Source of the DNA: Parahoeflea alexandrii
GTDB taxonomy: Bacteria; Pseudomonadota; Alphaproteobacteria; Rhizobiales; Rhizobiaceae
Direction of reading: 5' to 3'
DNA: 64,000 nt
NCBI RefSeq assembly: GCF_027214025.1
Contig: NZ_JAPWHB010000001.1
Span: 1,178,001-1,242,000 of the forward strand
The translations under genes were made by a program, and so were the position numbers. The notes beneath the pieces were generated by a model, which saw only the letters and a program-made list of their open reading frames with translations, was not told the DNA's origin and did no database searches. Below are positions 1 to 12,008 of this stretch, in pieces. Within the stretch, counting starts at the first letter, position 1. Each line of letters begins with the position of its first letter.

Positions 1-2765
<2,765 letters not shown>

Positions 2766-3045
2766 CCGGCAGTCCCCATCGATTCAAGCGCTTGCCCGAT
2801 CTGCCCCGACACTCTTGCACACCGGCTTTGAACAAAGCGTTAACCATCAATTACCAAATAGGCAGTCCGGCTTTCGCGAAACTGTATCTCGCTTTCAAGT
2901 TGCGTGAGACGGCACCGGCACCATGCGTCGCAAACCGGCTTGCCGGATTAATCGGTTCGGCATAGCGTCGCCTTTCAGGGAGCCCGTGGCCAACATATTG
3001 CGGCCGGGCAAGGCAACACACCGCAACCGGACAGGGCGCACGCGC

Positions 3046-4644
3046 ATGAGCAAGATCGAGGACATTGTCGCCACTGCAATCGAGAACACTGCAGGTGCTC
3101 CGGAAAGGCGCAGGCGGGCCGGCGGCGGGCGCGGCGGCGATCGCGGCAAGGGCAGAAAAGGCCCCGCAACGCTGCGCTACCGATCGATCCTCAACAGCCA
3201 GGACCCGTCGCTGCTGCTGTCCGAAGAAGGGCTGGAGGCCATCCATGAAGCCTCGCTCACAGTGCTTGAGCAGATCGGGATGGATTTCATGCTCGCGGAA
3301 GCCCGGGACCGGCTTGCGGCCGCGGGCGCCGATGTTGTCGCCGGCACCGAGCGGGTGCGGCTTGACCGCGGGCTGGTCATGGACCTGGTCGGCAAGGCCC
3401 CTGGACCGTTCACGCTGCATGCCCGCAATCCCGAGCGCAACATTGAGATTGGCGGACGCAACATGGCCTTCGCCCAAGTGGCATCGGCGCCCTACTGCTC
3501 GGACCGCGACAATGGACGCAGAACCGGAACACAGGAAGACTTCCGCAACCTGATCAAGCTTGCGCAATCCTACGACATCATCCACATGACCGGCGGCTAT
3601 CCGGTGGAACCGACCGATCTGCATGCCTCGGTGCGCCATCTCGACTGCCTGTCGGATCTGGTCAAGCTCACGGACAAGCCATTCCATGCCTATTCGCTGG
3701 GCAAAGAGCGCAATCTTGATGCACTCGAGATCGTGCGGATCGGACGCGGCGTGACCGCCGAGCGGCTGGAAGCAGAACCATCCCTGTTCACGATCATCAA
3801 TGCCTCCTCGCCGCTTCGCTACGACGCGCCGATGCTGCAGGGCATCATCGAGATGTCGGCCCGCAACCAGGTGGTGGTGATCACGCCGTTTACGCTTGCC
3901 GGGGCGATGGCGCCGGTAACGGTGGCGGGAGCGCTCGTCCAGCAGAACGCCGAAGCGCTGGCCGGCATCGCCTTCACCCAGCTCGTCCGCCCCGGAGCGC
4001 CCGTGGTCTATGGCGGATTCACATCCAATGTCGACATGAAGTCCGGCGCCCCGGCCTTCGGAACGCCCGAATACATGAAAGCCGTGATGGCCGGCGGACA
4101 GCTGGCGCGGCGTTACGGCGTCCCCTATCGCACGTCGAACACCTGCGCGGCCAATACGCTTGACGCACAGTCGGCCTATGAATCGATGATGTCGCTGTGG
4201 GCCGTGGTGCAGGGCGGCGGCAACTTCATCATGCATGCGGCTGGATGGATGGAGGGCGGGCTGACGGCATCGTTCGAGAAATTCGTGATGGATGTCGACA
4301 TGCTGCAAATGGTCGCCGAGTTCCTGGCGCCGATCGACACGAGCCCGGAAGCGCTGGCCATGGACGCCATCGCCGAGGTCGGGCCGGGCGGGCATTATTT
4401 CGGGACCGCGCACACGCTGTCACGCTACGAGACCGCGTTCTACTCGCCGATCCTGTCGGACTGGCGAAATTTCGAAAGCTGGAGCCTTGCCGGCCAGCCG
4501 ACCACCTATGACCACGCCAACCGGGTGTGGAAGGAGACGCTGGCGAACTACGAGGCGCCGGCGCTCGACGAGGCCATTTCGGAGGAGCTCGACGCCTTTG
4601 TCGCAAGGCGCAAGGAGGAAGGCGGCGTGCCGACCGACTTCTGA
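3046..4644 (+). CDS. Trimethylamine methyltransferase (MttB) family protein
   Basis: A 532-residue protein of the MttB superfamily (COG5598), which demethylates quaternary or tertiary amines and passes the methyl group to a corrinoid protein. The frame is uninterrupted, so it lacks the in-frame amber codon of pyrrolysine-containing MttB and belongs to the non-Pyl branch, some of whose members act on glycine betaine. The N-terminus carries a basic glycine-rich stretch (about residues 20-40); the TIM-barrel part follows from about residue 60. The ATG at 3046 is chosen over an in-frame ATG at 2923 because homology begins later and the upstream segment looks non-coding. No corrinoid protein or reductase gene is adjacent, so the substrate cannot be named. 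It ends one base from the convergent EamA gene. Confidence 0.85.
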   Translation: MSKIEDIVATAIENTAGAPERRRRAGGGRGGDRGKGRKGPATLRYRSILNSQDPSLLLSEEGLEAIHEASLTVLEQIGMDFMLAEARDRLAAAGADVVAGTERVRLDRGLVMDLVGKAPGPFTLHARNPERNIEIGGRNMAFAQVASAPYCSDRDNGRRTGTQEDFRNLIKLAQSYDIIHMTGGYPVEPTDLHASVRHLDCLSDLVKLTDKPFHAYSLGKERNLDALEIVRIGRGVTAERLEAEPSLFTIINASSPLRYDAPMLQGIIEMSARNQVVVITPFTLAGAMAPVTVAGALVQQNAEALAGIAFTQLVRPGAPVVYGGFTSNVDMKSGAPAFGTPEYMKAVMAGGQLARRYGVPYRTSNTCAANTLDAQSAYESMMSLWAVVQGGGNFIMHAAGWMEGGLTASFEKFVMDVDMLQMVAEFLAPIDTSPEALAMDAIAEVGPGGHYFGTAHTLSRYETAFYSPILSDWRNFESWSLAGQPTTYDHANRVWKETLANYEAPALDEAISEELDAFVARRKEEGGVPTDF

Positions 4645-5532
4645 TCAGGCGACTATCCGGGCCTTCCGGTTGGTCAGCCAGACCCCGATCACGACAATCA
4701 CGGTTCCGACGATCATCGGAACCGTCAGCGCTTCGCCGAACAGGAACCAGCTCTCGATGGCGACCGCGGGCGGCACCAGGTAAGTCAGCGAGGCGGCGCG
4801 CGAGACCTGGCCGCGCCGGATGAGATACAACAGCAGCATGATCGAGACCAGGGACAGGCCGAGCACCGACCAGCCCATGGCCAGCGCGAACTCCAGGTTC
4901 CAGTCAATCCGCAAGGGCTCGATCAGCAGCGCCAGCGGCATGACCACCAGAAATCCGCCGACATACTGCAGCGAGGCAATGGCGCGCAGGTCGCCTTCCT
5001 GCAGGTAACGCTTCTGGTAGATGGTCCCCGCGGTGACCGACGCCATGGCAAAGACATTGACCAGCAAGGGCGCAAGCGCGATCTGCAGCATCGATGTCTC
5101 GAGCGCCAGCAGCCGCGGCAGAATGGCAACGCTGAGCCCGGCGAATCCGAGGAGGACGCCAAGCTTTTGCGGGCCGGTCAGGCGTTCGCCGACAATTATG
5201 GGGGCAACAAGCGCTGTCAGCAGCGGCTGCAACGCCGCGATAAGACCCGACACCGACGAGGGCACGCCCTGCGCGATCGCCCACCAGACACCACCGAGAT
5301 AGATGCCGTGCAGGAACACGCCGGACAGAACCGCATGTGCCCATCCGGCCCGGGTCGACGGCCAGACGGCGCGGCTTGCAAAGGTGATCACCGCGAACAG
5401 GGCCGCGGCCAGGGTGAAGCGCAGGCTCAGGAAGGTCAGCGGATCGGCATGGGGGCTCGCGTATTTCGCCACGATCCAGCCGGTGGACCAGAGCAGAACG
5501 AACAGGGCCGGAGCGATGCGATCGAGAGTCAT
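4645..5532 (-). CDS. EamA/DMT-family inner-membrane transporter
   Basis: A 295-residue, very hydrophobic protein with about ten predicted membrane helices arranged as two EamA repeats (approximately residues 5-140 and 155-290), the usual size for drug/metabolite transporters. The family exports amino acids, nucleobases or other small metabolites. The ATG at 5532 starts just before the first helix (MTLDRIAPALFVLLWSTGW); an in-frame ATG at 5691 would add a 53-residue non-hydrophobic leader and is not preferred. Substrate unknown. It converges with the MttB-family gene without a spacer. Confidence 0.85.
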   Translation of the reverse strand: MTLDRIAPALFVLLWSTGWIVAKYASPHADPLTFLSLRFTLAAALFAVITFASRAVWPSTRAGWAHAVLSGVFLHGIYLGGVWWAIAQGVPSSVSGLIAALQPLLTALVAPIIVGERLTGPQKLGVLLGFAGLSVAILPRLLALETSMLQIALAPLLVNVFAMASVTAGTIYQKRYLQEGDLRAIASLQYVGGFLVVMPLALLIEPLRIDWNLEFALAMGWSVLGLSLVSIMLLLYLIRRGQVSRAASLTYLVPPAVAIESWFLFGEALTVPMIVGTVIVVIGVWLTNRKARIVA

Positions 5533-5797
5533 GAGGGAGATCCAAGCCTGTTGCGCGCCAGATGAGCCGGTCCCGGCGGTTAAGACAGGGCTGAGCGTTA
5601 AACCCGGCTTTTGCGAGAAGCAAGACCGGAGTGCCGCGTCATCCATGGCATGATGCGCGCCTGGCGTCCAATCGAGGCGCAACCGCAACACCCGCCAATA
5701 AAAACACGAAAATCCGGGAACCAGAGAAATCCTGCACGGTTCTTGCTTTCTAATTCATGATGCGATCTTATGATCTCAAAAGGGGAGCACCAAACAC

Positions 5798-7207
5798 GTG
5801 CCTTTCGACGAAATGCTGACTGCGGACAGCCTTCCGCGACCACCCTACAAGGGGTATTTCAACTGGCATTCGGAACAAAAGACTTCCGATCTCATCAGGA
5901 AGTCCCGCGATGCGGAGAACATCTTCCGGAAGACCGGCATCACCTTTGCAGTGTATGGCAAGGAAGATGCCTCGGAGCGGCTCATTCCATTCGATATCGT
6001 GCCACGCATCATTTCCGGATCGGAATGGCGAAAGCTGGCGCAGGGCATCGAACAACGGGTGATGGCGCTCAACGCCTTCCTCGATGACATCTACCACAAG
6101 CAGGAGATCATCAAGGCGGGCCGGGTGCCGCGGGCACTGATCGAAAAGAACGATGCGTTCCTGCCGGAAATGATCGGCATGCGCCCGCCGGGCGGCGTCT
6201 ACACGCACATCATCGGCACCGACATCGTTCGCACCGGCGAAGGCGAGTTCTACGTTCTGGAAGACAATGCGCGCACACCTTCGGGCGTGTCCTACATGCT
6301 CGAGAACCGCGAAACCATGATGCAGATGTTTCCCGAGCTGTTTCATCTCAACAAGGTGCGTCCGGTCGAAAACTATCCGAAGCTCTTGCGCCAGAGCCTT
6401 GCCGCGGTGGCGCCTCCCGGATGCGCCGGCAAGCCGCGGATTGCGGTCTTGACCCCCGGCATCTTCAACTCGGCCTTCTACGAGCACGCCTACCTCGCCG
6501 ACCAGATGGGCGTGGAGCTGGTCGAAGGCTCCGACCTGCGGGTGATCGACGGCAAGGTGGCGATGCGCACGACGCGGGGCTACCAGGCGATCGACGTGCT
6601 CTACCGCCGCGTCGATGATGATTTCCTCGATCCGCTGACATTTCGCCCGGACTCGACGCTCGGCGTCCCCGGTATCATGGATGTCTACCGTGCCGGCAAC
6701 ATCACGATCGCCAATGCGCCGGGCACCGGCATCGCCGACGACAAGGCGATCTATTCCTACATGCCGGAAATCGTCGAGTTCTACACCGGCCGGAAGCCGA
6801 TCCTGGAGAATGTGCCGACCTACCGCTGTTCCGAGCCGGACACGCTGCAATATGTGCTCGACAATCTGGCCGAGCTGGTGGTCAAGGAAGTCCACGGTTC
6901 AGGCGGTTACGGCATGCTGGTTGGACCGGCCGCCAGCAAGCGGGAACGGACCGAGTTTGCCGCCAAGCTCAAGAGCCGTCCGGGAAACTACATCGCACAG
7001 CCGACGCTGTCGCTGTCCACCGTTCCGATCCTGGTCAAGAAGGGGCTTGCGCCACGGCATGTCGATCTCCGGCCGTTCGTGCTGGTGTCCGACAAGATCC
7101 AGATCATTCCCGGGGGATTGACCCGGGTGGCGCTGAAGGAAGGCTCGCTTGTGGTCAATTCCAGCCAGGGAGGCGGCACCAAGGACACCTGGGTGCTGGA
7201 GGACTGA
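5798..7207 (+). CDS. Circularly permuted ATP-grasp family protein
   Basis: A 469-residue protein of the COG2308 family (circularly permuted ATP-grasp, formerly DUF404/407), expected to make an ATP-dependent carboxylate-amine or peptide bond. Typical stretches are visible: VYTHIIGTDIVR, EFYVLEDNARTPSGVSYMLEN and VVKEVHGSGGYGMLVGP. It starts with GTG at 5798 behind AGGGGAG, about 10 bases upstream. It is the first gene of a four-gene operon with an alpha-E protein (2-base gap), a transglutaminase and Anbu, a set that recurs in many proteobacteria. The product of the pathway is not fixed by the sequence. Confidence 0.9.
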   Translation: MPFDEMLTADSLPRPPYKGYFNWHSEQKTSDLIRKSRDAENIFRKTGITFAVYGKEDASERLIPFDIVPRIISGSEWRKLAQGIEQRVMALNAFLDDIYHKQEIIKAGRVPRALIEKNDAFLPEMIGMRPPGGVYTHIIGTDIVRTGEGEFYVLEDNARTPSGVSYMLENRETMMQMFPELFHLNKVRPVENYPKLLRQSLAAVAPPGCAGKPRIAVLTPGIFNSAFYEHAYLADQMGVELVEGSDLRVIDGKVAMRTTRGYQAIDVLYRRVDDDFLDPLTFRPDSTLGVPGIMDVYRAGNITIANAPGTGIADDKAIYSYMPEIVEFYTGRKPILENVPTYRCSEPDTLQYVLDNLAELVVKEVHGSGGYGMLVGPAASKRERTEFAAKLKSRPGNYIAQPTLSLSTVPILVKKGLAPRHVDLRPFVLVSDKIQIIPGGLTRVALKEGSLVVNSSQGGGTKDTWVLED

Positions 7208-7209
7208 AC

Positions 7210-8154
7210 ATGCTGGGAAGAACTGCAAACGGCCTTTTCTGGATGTTCCGCTACATCGAGCGCGCGGAAAACACCGCACGCCTGATCGATGCCGGCCTGC
7301 GCATGTCGCTCACCCGCATGCACGGACACGAGGAAGAATGGGAATCGGTGCTGCGCAGCTCCGGCGTCTACAGCGCCTATTCGGCGGCCAATTCCGAAGT
7401 CACCAGCGCGGATGCGATCAATTACCTGCTGCGTGACAAGTCCAATCCCTCGAGCATCCTGTCCGCCATCGAGGCAGCCAGAAACAACGGGCGCATGGTG
7501 CGAACCGCGCTGACCCGCGAGGCCTGGGAAGCAACCAACGAATGCTATCTCGATATCAAGTCGCAGCTCGCGCGCAGGCCTTCAAGCGCCGACATGCCGG
7601 CGATCATCGACAACATCAAGCAGCGCACAGGGCTGATCCGCGGCGCCTTTCACGGCACGATGCTGCGCAACGAGCTCTACAATTTCTCGCGCATCGGCAC
7701 CTTCATCGAGCGCGCCGACAACACGTCGCGCATTCTCGACGTCAAGTACTACGTGCTGCTGCCGGCGGTTTCCTATGTCGGATCGTCGCTCGACAATGTC
7801 CAGTGGGAATCGATCCTGCGATCAGTGTCCGCACACCGGTCCTATGGCTGGGTCTATGATGACGACTACAAGCCGTCAAACATCGCCGACTTCCTGATCC
7901 TGAACGGCCGCATGCCGCGTTCGCTGGCCTATTGCTACGACAAGATCAATGCGAACCTGTCGTATCTCGAACGGGAATACGGCGCCCGCGAGAGCTGTCA
8001 CGAGACGGCGGCTCAGACCCTGGGAATGCTGCGCGAGCGGGAGATCCAGGCGATCATGGACACCGGCCTGCACGAGTTTCTACAGGATTTCATCAGCCAG
8101 AACAGCCGGCTTGCTGCCGAGATCTCCGAAGCCTACCGGTTCTACCAGGACTGA
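7210..8154 (+). CDS. Alpha-E domain protein (DUF403)
   Basis: A 314-residue, mainly helical protein of the COG2307 alpha-E family. It opens with the characteristic LGRTANGLFWMFRYIERAEN segment and has a second copy-like motif, NFSRIGTFIERADNTSRILD, near residue 160. Its biochemical function is not established; it is nearly always encoded beside the circularly permuted ATP-grasp protein, as here, and probably works in a complex or pathway with it. The gap to the upstream stop codon is two bases, and the transglutaminase start lies four bases downstream, so the genes are presumably co-transcribed and translationally coupled. Confidence 0.9.
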   Translation: MLGRTANGLFWMFRYIERAENTARLIDAGLRMSLTRMHGHEEEWESVLRSSGVYSAYSAANSEVTSADAINYLLRDKSNPSSILSAIEAARNNGRMVRTALTREAWEATNECYLDIKSQLARRPSSADMPAIIDNIKQRTGLIRGAFHGTMLRNELYNFSRIGTFIERADNTSRILDVKYYVLLPAVSYVGSSLDNVQWESILRSVSAHRSYGWVYDDDYKPSNIADFLILNGRMPRSLAYCYDKINANLSYLEREYGARESCHETAAQTLGMLREREIQAIMDTGLHEFLQDFISQNSRLAAEISEAYRFYQD

Positions 8155-8158
8155 TTTC

Positions 8159-8953
8159 ATGCAGCTCAAGATTTCCCATGTGACTGAATACGCCTATGCG
8201 CACCCGGTCCGCTATGCCCTGCAGCGCCTCAGGCTGACACCGCAGAACAGTGCGCTGCAGAGGGTGCAATCCTGGAAGACAGAGGTTGAAGGCGGCAAGG
8301 TCGAGGCGCGCTATATCGATCATTTCGGCAACGTGGTGGAACTGGTCAGCGCCAGCCGCGACACCGAAGCCATCAGGGTGGTCGCCTCCGGTGTCGTCGA
8401 GACCTTCGACAAGATCGGCGTGTCCGGGCCGCACAAGGCCTATATGCCGCTGTGGCTCTACCAGCGCGAGTCGGCGCTGACCAAGCCCGGCAAGATGATC
8501 CGCGAACTGGCCCGCAGTATCGAAAAGGGCGAGCCGCTCGACCAGCTTCACGGGCTCAAGTCAGCGCTGCACCAGGCCATGGCCTATGTTCCGGGGGCAA
8601 CGCAGACCAAGACGGCGGCGGAGGACGCGCTGGCATCGGGCAAGGGCGTCTGCCAGGATCACGCCCAGGCTTTCGCCGCGGCGGCACGCGTCATGGGTTT
8701 CCCGGCGCGTTACGTGTCAGGATACCTGATGATGGAGGACACGCCCGATCAGGCCGCAAGCCATGCCTGGGCGGAAGCCCATGTCGACGGGCTCGGCTGG
8801 GTCGGTTTCGATCCCGCCAACGACATATCGCCCGACGACCGCTATGTGCACATAGCCTATGGCCTCGACTACAAGGACGCAGCGCCGATCTCGGGTGTCC
8901 GCACCGGAAGCGGTGAAGAACAGCTTGCAGTCCGGATCACAGTGGAGCAATAA
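8159..8953 (+). CDS. Transglutaminase-like cysteine protease-fold protein
   Basis: A 264-residue COG1305 protein. The N-terminal beta region (MQLKISHVTEYAYAHPVRYA) is typical of the bacterial transglutaminase N-domain. The catalytic core shows Cys in GKGVCQDHAQAF (about residue 164), His in SHAWAEAHV (about residue 201) and Asp in GFDPAND (about residue 218), i.e. the full Cys-His-Asp triad. It could cleave or form isopeptide or peptide bonds. The ATG at 8159 follows the alpha-E stop directly. No signal peptide is seen, so it is probably cytoplasmic like its operon partners. Confidence 0.9.
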   Translation: MQLKISHVTEYAYAHPVRYALQRLRLTPQNSALQRVQSWKTEVEGGKVEARYIDHFGNVVELVSASRDTEAIRVVASGVVETFDKIGVSGPHKAYMPLWLYQRESALTKPGKMIRELARSIEKGEPLDQLHGLKSALHQAMAYVPGATQTKTAAEDALASGKGVCQDHAQAFAAAARVMGFPARYVSGYLMMEDTPDQAASHAWAEAHVDGLGWVGFDPANDISPDDRYVHIAYGLDYKDAAPISGVRTGSGEEQLAVRITVEQ

Positions 8954-8990
8954 GAATCCTGCTGAATTTTTAAGGGCGGATTCGCGAATC

Positions 8991-9725
8991 ATGACCTATT
9001 GCGTCGGGCTGCGCCTCAACCGGGGCCTCGTCTTCATGTCCGACACCCGGACGAATGCAGGCGTCGACAATATCTCCACGTTCCGGAAGATGTACACCTG
9101 GTGCAAACCCGGCGACCGCCTGATCACGCTGCTGTCGGCCGGCAACCTGGCGACCACGCAGACCGTTGTAAGCCTGCTGGAAGAGCATACCAAGGCGGCC
9201 GAGGACCGGCACCCGGACATCATGGAGGTGCCCTCCATGTTCGGAGCTGCGCGCCTCGTGGGGGAAACCGTGCGTGAGGTGATCAAGACGGCATCGGACG
9301 GCGGCCACCAGAGCGAATCCACCTTCAGTGCCACCTTCATTCTCGGCGGCCAGGTCGCAGGCGGCGCGATGCGGATGTTCCTGATCTATCCGGAAGGCAA
9401 TTTCATCGAAGCCACGGAGGACAACCCGTTCTTCCAGATCGGCGAGCACAAATACGGAAAGCCGATCCTGGTGCGGGCCTACGATCCGGACATGAGCTTC
9501 GAAATGGCGACGAAGCTACTCTATGTCTCGTTCGATTCGACGCTGAAATCCAACCTGTCGGTCGGCCTGCCGCTGGATCTGCAGTTCTATGACCGCGACA
9601 GCCTGACCAAGGGCTACGAGAAACGCATCCAGGCGACCGATCCCTACTACCGCAAGATATCCGACGGATGGTCGGATGCGCTGCGGTCCGCGTTCAACAG
9701 TCTTCCGGATTTCGAACGGGACTGA
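8991..9725 (+). CDS. Anbu-type proteasome-like peptidase
   Basis: A 244-residue protein of the Anbu / BPH family (COG3484), a bacterial relative of the proteasome beta subunit and HslV. Removal of Met would expose Thr1 (MTYCVGLRL), and Asp17 (SDTRTNAG) and Lys32 (FRKMYTW) sit where N-terminal nucleophile hydrolases carry their catalytic residues. The start at 8991 is required to expose this Thr; an in-frame upstream start at 8859 lies inside the preceding gene. Family members form open helical or ring oligomers, and their physiological substrate is unclear. It is the last gene of the operon and converges with ureG. Confidence 0.9.
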   Translation: MTYCVGLRLNRGLVFMSDTRTNAGVDNISTFRKMYTWCKPGDRLITLLSAGNLATTQTVVSLLEEHTKAAEDRHPDIMEVPSMFGAARLVGETVREVIKTASDGGHQSESTFSATFILGGQVAGGAMRMFLIYPEGNFIEATEDNPFFQIGEHKYGKPILVRAYDPDMSFEMATKLLYVSFDSTLKSNLSVGLPLDLQFYDRDSLTKGYEKRIQATDPYYRKISDGWSDALRSAFNSLPDFERD

Positions 9726-9745
9726 GCCGGGTCATTGCCGGCCGG

Positions 9746-10378
9746 TTATTGCGCCGCCGTGGCGGTTCGCAGCCCTCCGGTTTCCTCGATGAAGGCAACC
9801 ACATCCTCGATGCCGGCGCCGCGGCGCATGTCAGTGAACAGATATGGGCGGCCCTTGCGGCCTGCGGATGCATCGCGCTCCATGACCGACAGATCGGCCC
9901 CGACATGCGGCGCCAGGTCCATCTTGTTGATCAGCAGCAGGTCCGAGCGGGTGATCGCCGGCCCGCCCTTGCGTGGGATCTCCTCGCCCTGGCAGACCGA
10001 GATGACGTAGATCGTCAGATCGGCGAGATCGGGCGAGAAGGTGGCGGCAAGATTGTCGCCGCCGGACTCGATGAAGATGATGTCGAGATCGGGATGGCGC
10101 TCATTGAGCGCATCGATGGCGCGCAGGTTGAGCGAGGCGTCCTCGCGGATCGCCGTGTGCGGACAGCCGCCGGTCTCGACGCCGACCACCCGGTCGGACG
10201 GCAGCGCCTGCATGCGCACCAGGGCTTCCGCGTCTTCGCGGGTGTAGATGTCATTGGTGATGACACCGATGGAATAGGTGTCGCGCATCGCCTTGCAGAG
10301 CTTGTCGGTCAACGCCGTCTTGCCGGAGCCGACCGGTCCTCCAATACCGATGCGCAAGGGGCCATTCGATGATGTCAT
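9746..10378 (-). CDS. ureG: Urease accessory GTPase UreG
   Basis: A 210-residue SIMIBI-class GTPase that powers nickel delivery to apo-urease with UreE, UreF and UreD/H. Visible motifs: P-loop GGPVGSGKT (about residues 13-21), the nickel-binding CPH in [22 protein letters not shown] in the switch region and the guanine-specificity NKMD. Its start overlaps the ureF stop by four bases, so it is translationally coupled and closes the urease cluster. Length is normal and no unusual residue was seen. Confidence 0.97.
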   Translation of the reverse strand: MTSSNGPLRIGIGGPVGSGKTALTDKLCKAMRDTYSIGVITNDIYTREDAEALVRMQALPSDRVVGVETGGCPHTAIREDASLNLRAIDALNERHPDLDIIFIESGGDNLAATFSPDLADLTIYVISVCQGEEIPRKGGPAITRSDLLLINKMDLAPHVGADLSVMERDASAGRKGRPYLFTDMRRGAGIEDVVAFIEETGGLRTATAAQ

Positions 10379-11037
10379 GTTCGAAAAATCCGTGAGTTAA
10401 GCGTTTCGTGGTTCATCGCGGCGATCTCTGCATTGAGCGCGGACGAGCCGAGATCGTCAAGTGTCGACCGTGCGCCACGGGCCGCGACCTGGGCGATATC
10501 CGGCTCGATCGCCGCCATAACCGCGACCCCTGCCGCCTGCCCCAGCGACATCAGCCGCAGCGCGGCCTGGACCTGGTTGGCGGAAAAGGCATGCAGGAAG
10601 GCGGCGAGGGTCGGCTCGAGAGGAACCCCGGAGGCGCCCGAGACAGCGCCCACCGCCACCGGCCAGGCCGCGCCGCGGTCAAGCGATTGATGCACAGGCA
10701 AGGTCCAGGCGCTGGAGGCCTTGAGAAAGGCAATCCCCTGGTTCATGGTCTCGAGATGCCGCTCGGCGGAACCGGCAAGCGCTTCCGCCAGTTCGGAAAC
10801 CGCGGCCAGGTCCCCTGCCGAAGCCGCCACTCTCCAGGCTTCAGCCAGAAGCACCGCGTCGTTCCATGCCGACCCCTCGGCCAGCAACAGCCGGATCCAA
10901 TCGAGCAACCCGGCAGCATCCGTCACCAGCCCGCTCGCCACAGCCTGTTCGAGACCATGGCTGTAGTTGAAGCCGCCGACCGGGAATGTCGGCGACAGCC
11001 AGGTCAGAAGCCGCACCAGGCTCACGGTGTCACTCAT
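10375..11037 (-). CDS. ureF: Urease accessory protein UreF
   Basis: A 220-residue all-helical UreF, a scaffold that couples UreG to the urease-UreD complex. Typical elements are [21 protein letters not shown] at the N-terminus and an [17 protein letters not shown]-type segment toward the C-terminus. It overlaps ureG by four bases. An antibiotic-monooxygenase-fold gene (11095-11394) lies upstream and separates it from ureE, which is unusual for a compact urease operon. Confidence 0.95.
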   Translation of the reverse strand: MSDTVSLVRLLTWLSPTFPVGGFNYSHGLEQAVASGLVTDAAGLLDWIRLLLAEGSAWNDAVLLAEAWRVAASAGDLAAVSELAEALAGSAERHLETMNQGIAFLKASSAWTLPVHQSLDRGAAWPVAVGAVSGASGVPLEPTLAAFLHAFSANQVQAALRLMSLGQAAGVAVMAAIEPDIAQVAARGARSTLDDLGSSALNAEIAAMNHETLNSRIFRT

Positions 11038-11094
11038 GTCGCCCCCGTTTTGCGGAGATCAGACCCCGGCGCGGCAGAAACCCGGCCCTTGGCG

Positions 11095-11394
11095 CTAGAG
11101 GTTTTCAACATCGCCCACATGCAGGATCTTGACTTTGCGATCGACCAGATGCGGCGCCGAGGCGGCCCGCCACACAGCCATGTGCGCGGTCTCGAAATGG
11201 GCGGAGAGATGTTCGCGCGATTGCCATTCCTCGACGAAGGTCAGGTGTTCGGGATCTTCGATATTCTGCATCAGGTCATAGCGGATGCATCCGTCCTCCG
11301 ACCGCGTCGCAGCCAGCATGTCGCGCGCGGCGGCGAAGAACACCTCGTTGCTTTCCGGCCTGATCCAAATATCGGCAATCACACAAATCATCAC
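11095..11394 (-). CDS. Small ABM-fold (putative quinol monooxygenase) protein
   Basis: A 99-residue protein of the antibiotic biosynthesis monooxygenase (ABM) dimeric ferredoxin-like fold. The pattern VIADIWIRPE near the start, RSEDGCIRYDL, FVEEWQSREHLSAHFET and a short C-terminal strand is typical. Members such as YgiN oxidise quinols without cofactors, and others have no known enzyme activity. It lies between ureE and ureF on the same strand, so it is probably co-transcribed with the urease genes, but a functional link to urease is not evident. MICVI (start 11391) is an equally possible start. Confidence 0.8.
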   Translation of the reverse strand: MMICVIADIWIRPESNEVFFAAARDMLAATRSEDGCIRYDLMQNIEDPEHLTFVEEWQSREHLSAHFETAHMAVWRAASAPHLVDRKVKILHVGDVENL

Positions 11395-11487
11395 ATGTCT
11401 CCTGTTCCATCCGAAACCGGCGGCGCGCCGACTCCCTGAATAGCTGCTGTCCGCATCCGATTGAGGTGGATAGGCAAGCCGCGCGCC

Positions 11488-12000
11488 TTAGTCATGGCTG
11501 TGGCCATGGGAATGGCCGTGGTCGTGACTGTGACCGGCATGATGGTGGCTGGCATGCGCCCCGCCATAGGCGCCGCCTTCGGGATCGAATGGTGCTTCGA
11601 TGTCCTGAACCGAAGCGCCGAGGCCGATAAGCATGTCGCGGATCACGTGGTCGCTTCTGAGCCGGATCGCGGTCTCGGTGATCTCCGCCGCCAGGTGACG
11701 GTTGCCGATCTGCCAGGCGAGCGACAGAAGGTGCCGGGCGTCCCTGCCCCGCACCTCCATCAGCTTTTCAGGTTCGGCGCGGATCTCGATTATGCGGCCA
11801 TCGTCAAGCACCAGCCCGTCGCCATGGCGCAACAGCCGCGCCTGCGGCAGATCGAGCAGGAAGGCTATGGTGGTGCCGTTTTCCATGCGGTCCGACACCA
11901 TCCGCATGCGCCGGCGATGCCGCGCTGTTTCATCCAGCGTTATGGTTGCGACGGGACTGTCAAACGACCTTGTGACTGATGTGACCGTCGGCAGATGCAT
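11488..12000 (-). CDS. ureE: Urease accessory nickel chaperone UreE with His-rich tail
   Basis: A 170-residue UreE, the dimeric metallochaperone that hands nickel to UreG. The peptide-binding N-terminal domain and the metal-binding domain (RGRDARHLLSLAWQIGNRH) are clear. The last ~25 residues are a His/Asp/Gly-rich tail (HHHAGHSHDHGHSHGHSHD), known in other UreE proteins to bind extra Ni or other metals. It starts eight bases after the preceding host-attachment-type gene, so the two are probably co-transcribed. Confidence 0.95.
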   Translation of the reverse strand: MHLPTVTSVTRSFDSPVATITLDETARHRRRMRMVSDRMENGTTIAFLLDLPQARLLRHGDGLVLDDGRIIEIRAEPEKLMEVRGRDARHLLSLAWQIGNRHLAAEITETAIRLRSDHVIRDMLIGLGASVQDIEAPFDPEGGAYGGAHASHHHAGHSHDHGHSHGHSHD

Positions 12001-12008
12001 GCGTTTGC

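Noticed and set aside
2851-4413. Long minus-strand frame of 520 codons
   Set aside because: Antisense to the MttB-family gene; Arg/His-rich composition typical of shadow frames in GC-rich DNA.
3046-4644. Pyrrolysine readthrough in the MttB homologue
   Set aside because: The frame has no internal TAG, so a Pyl residue is excluded.
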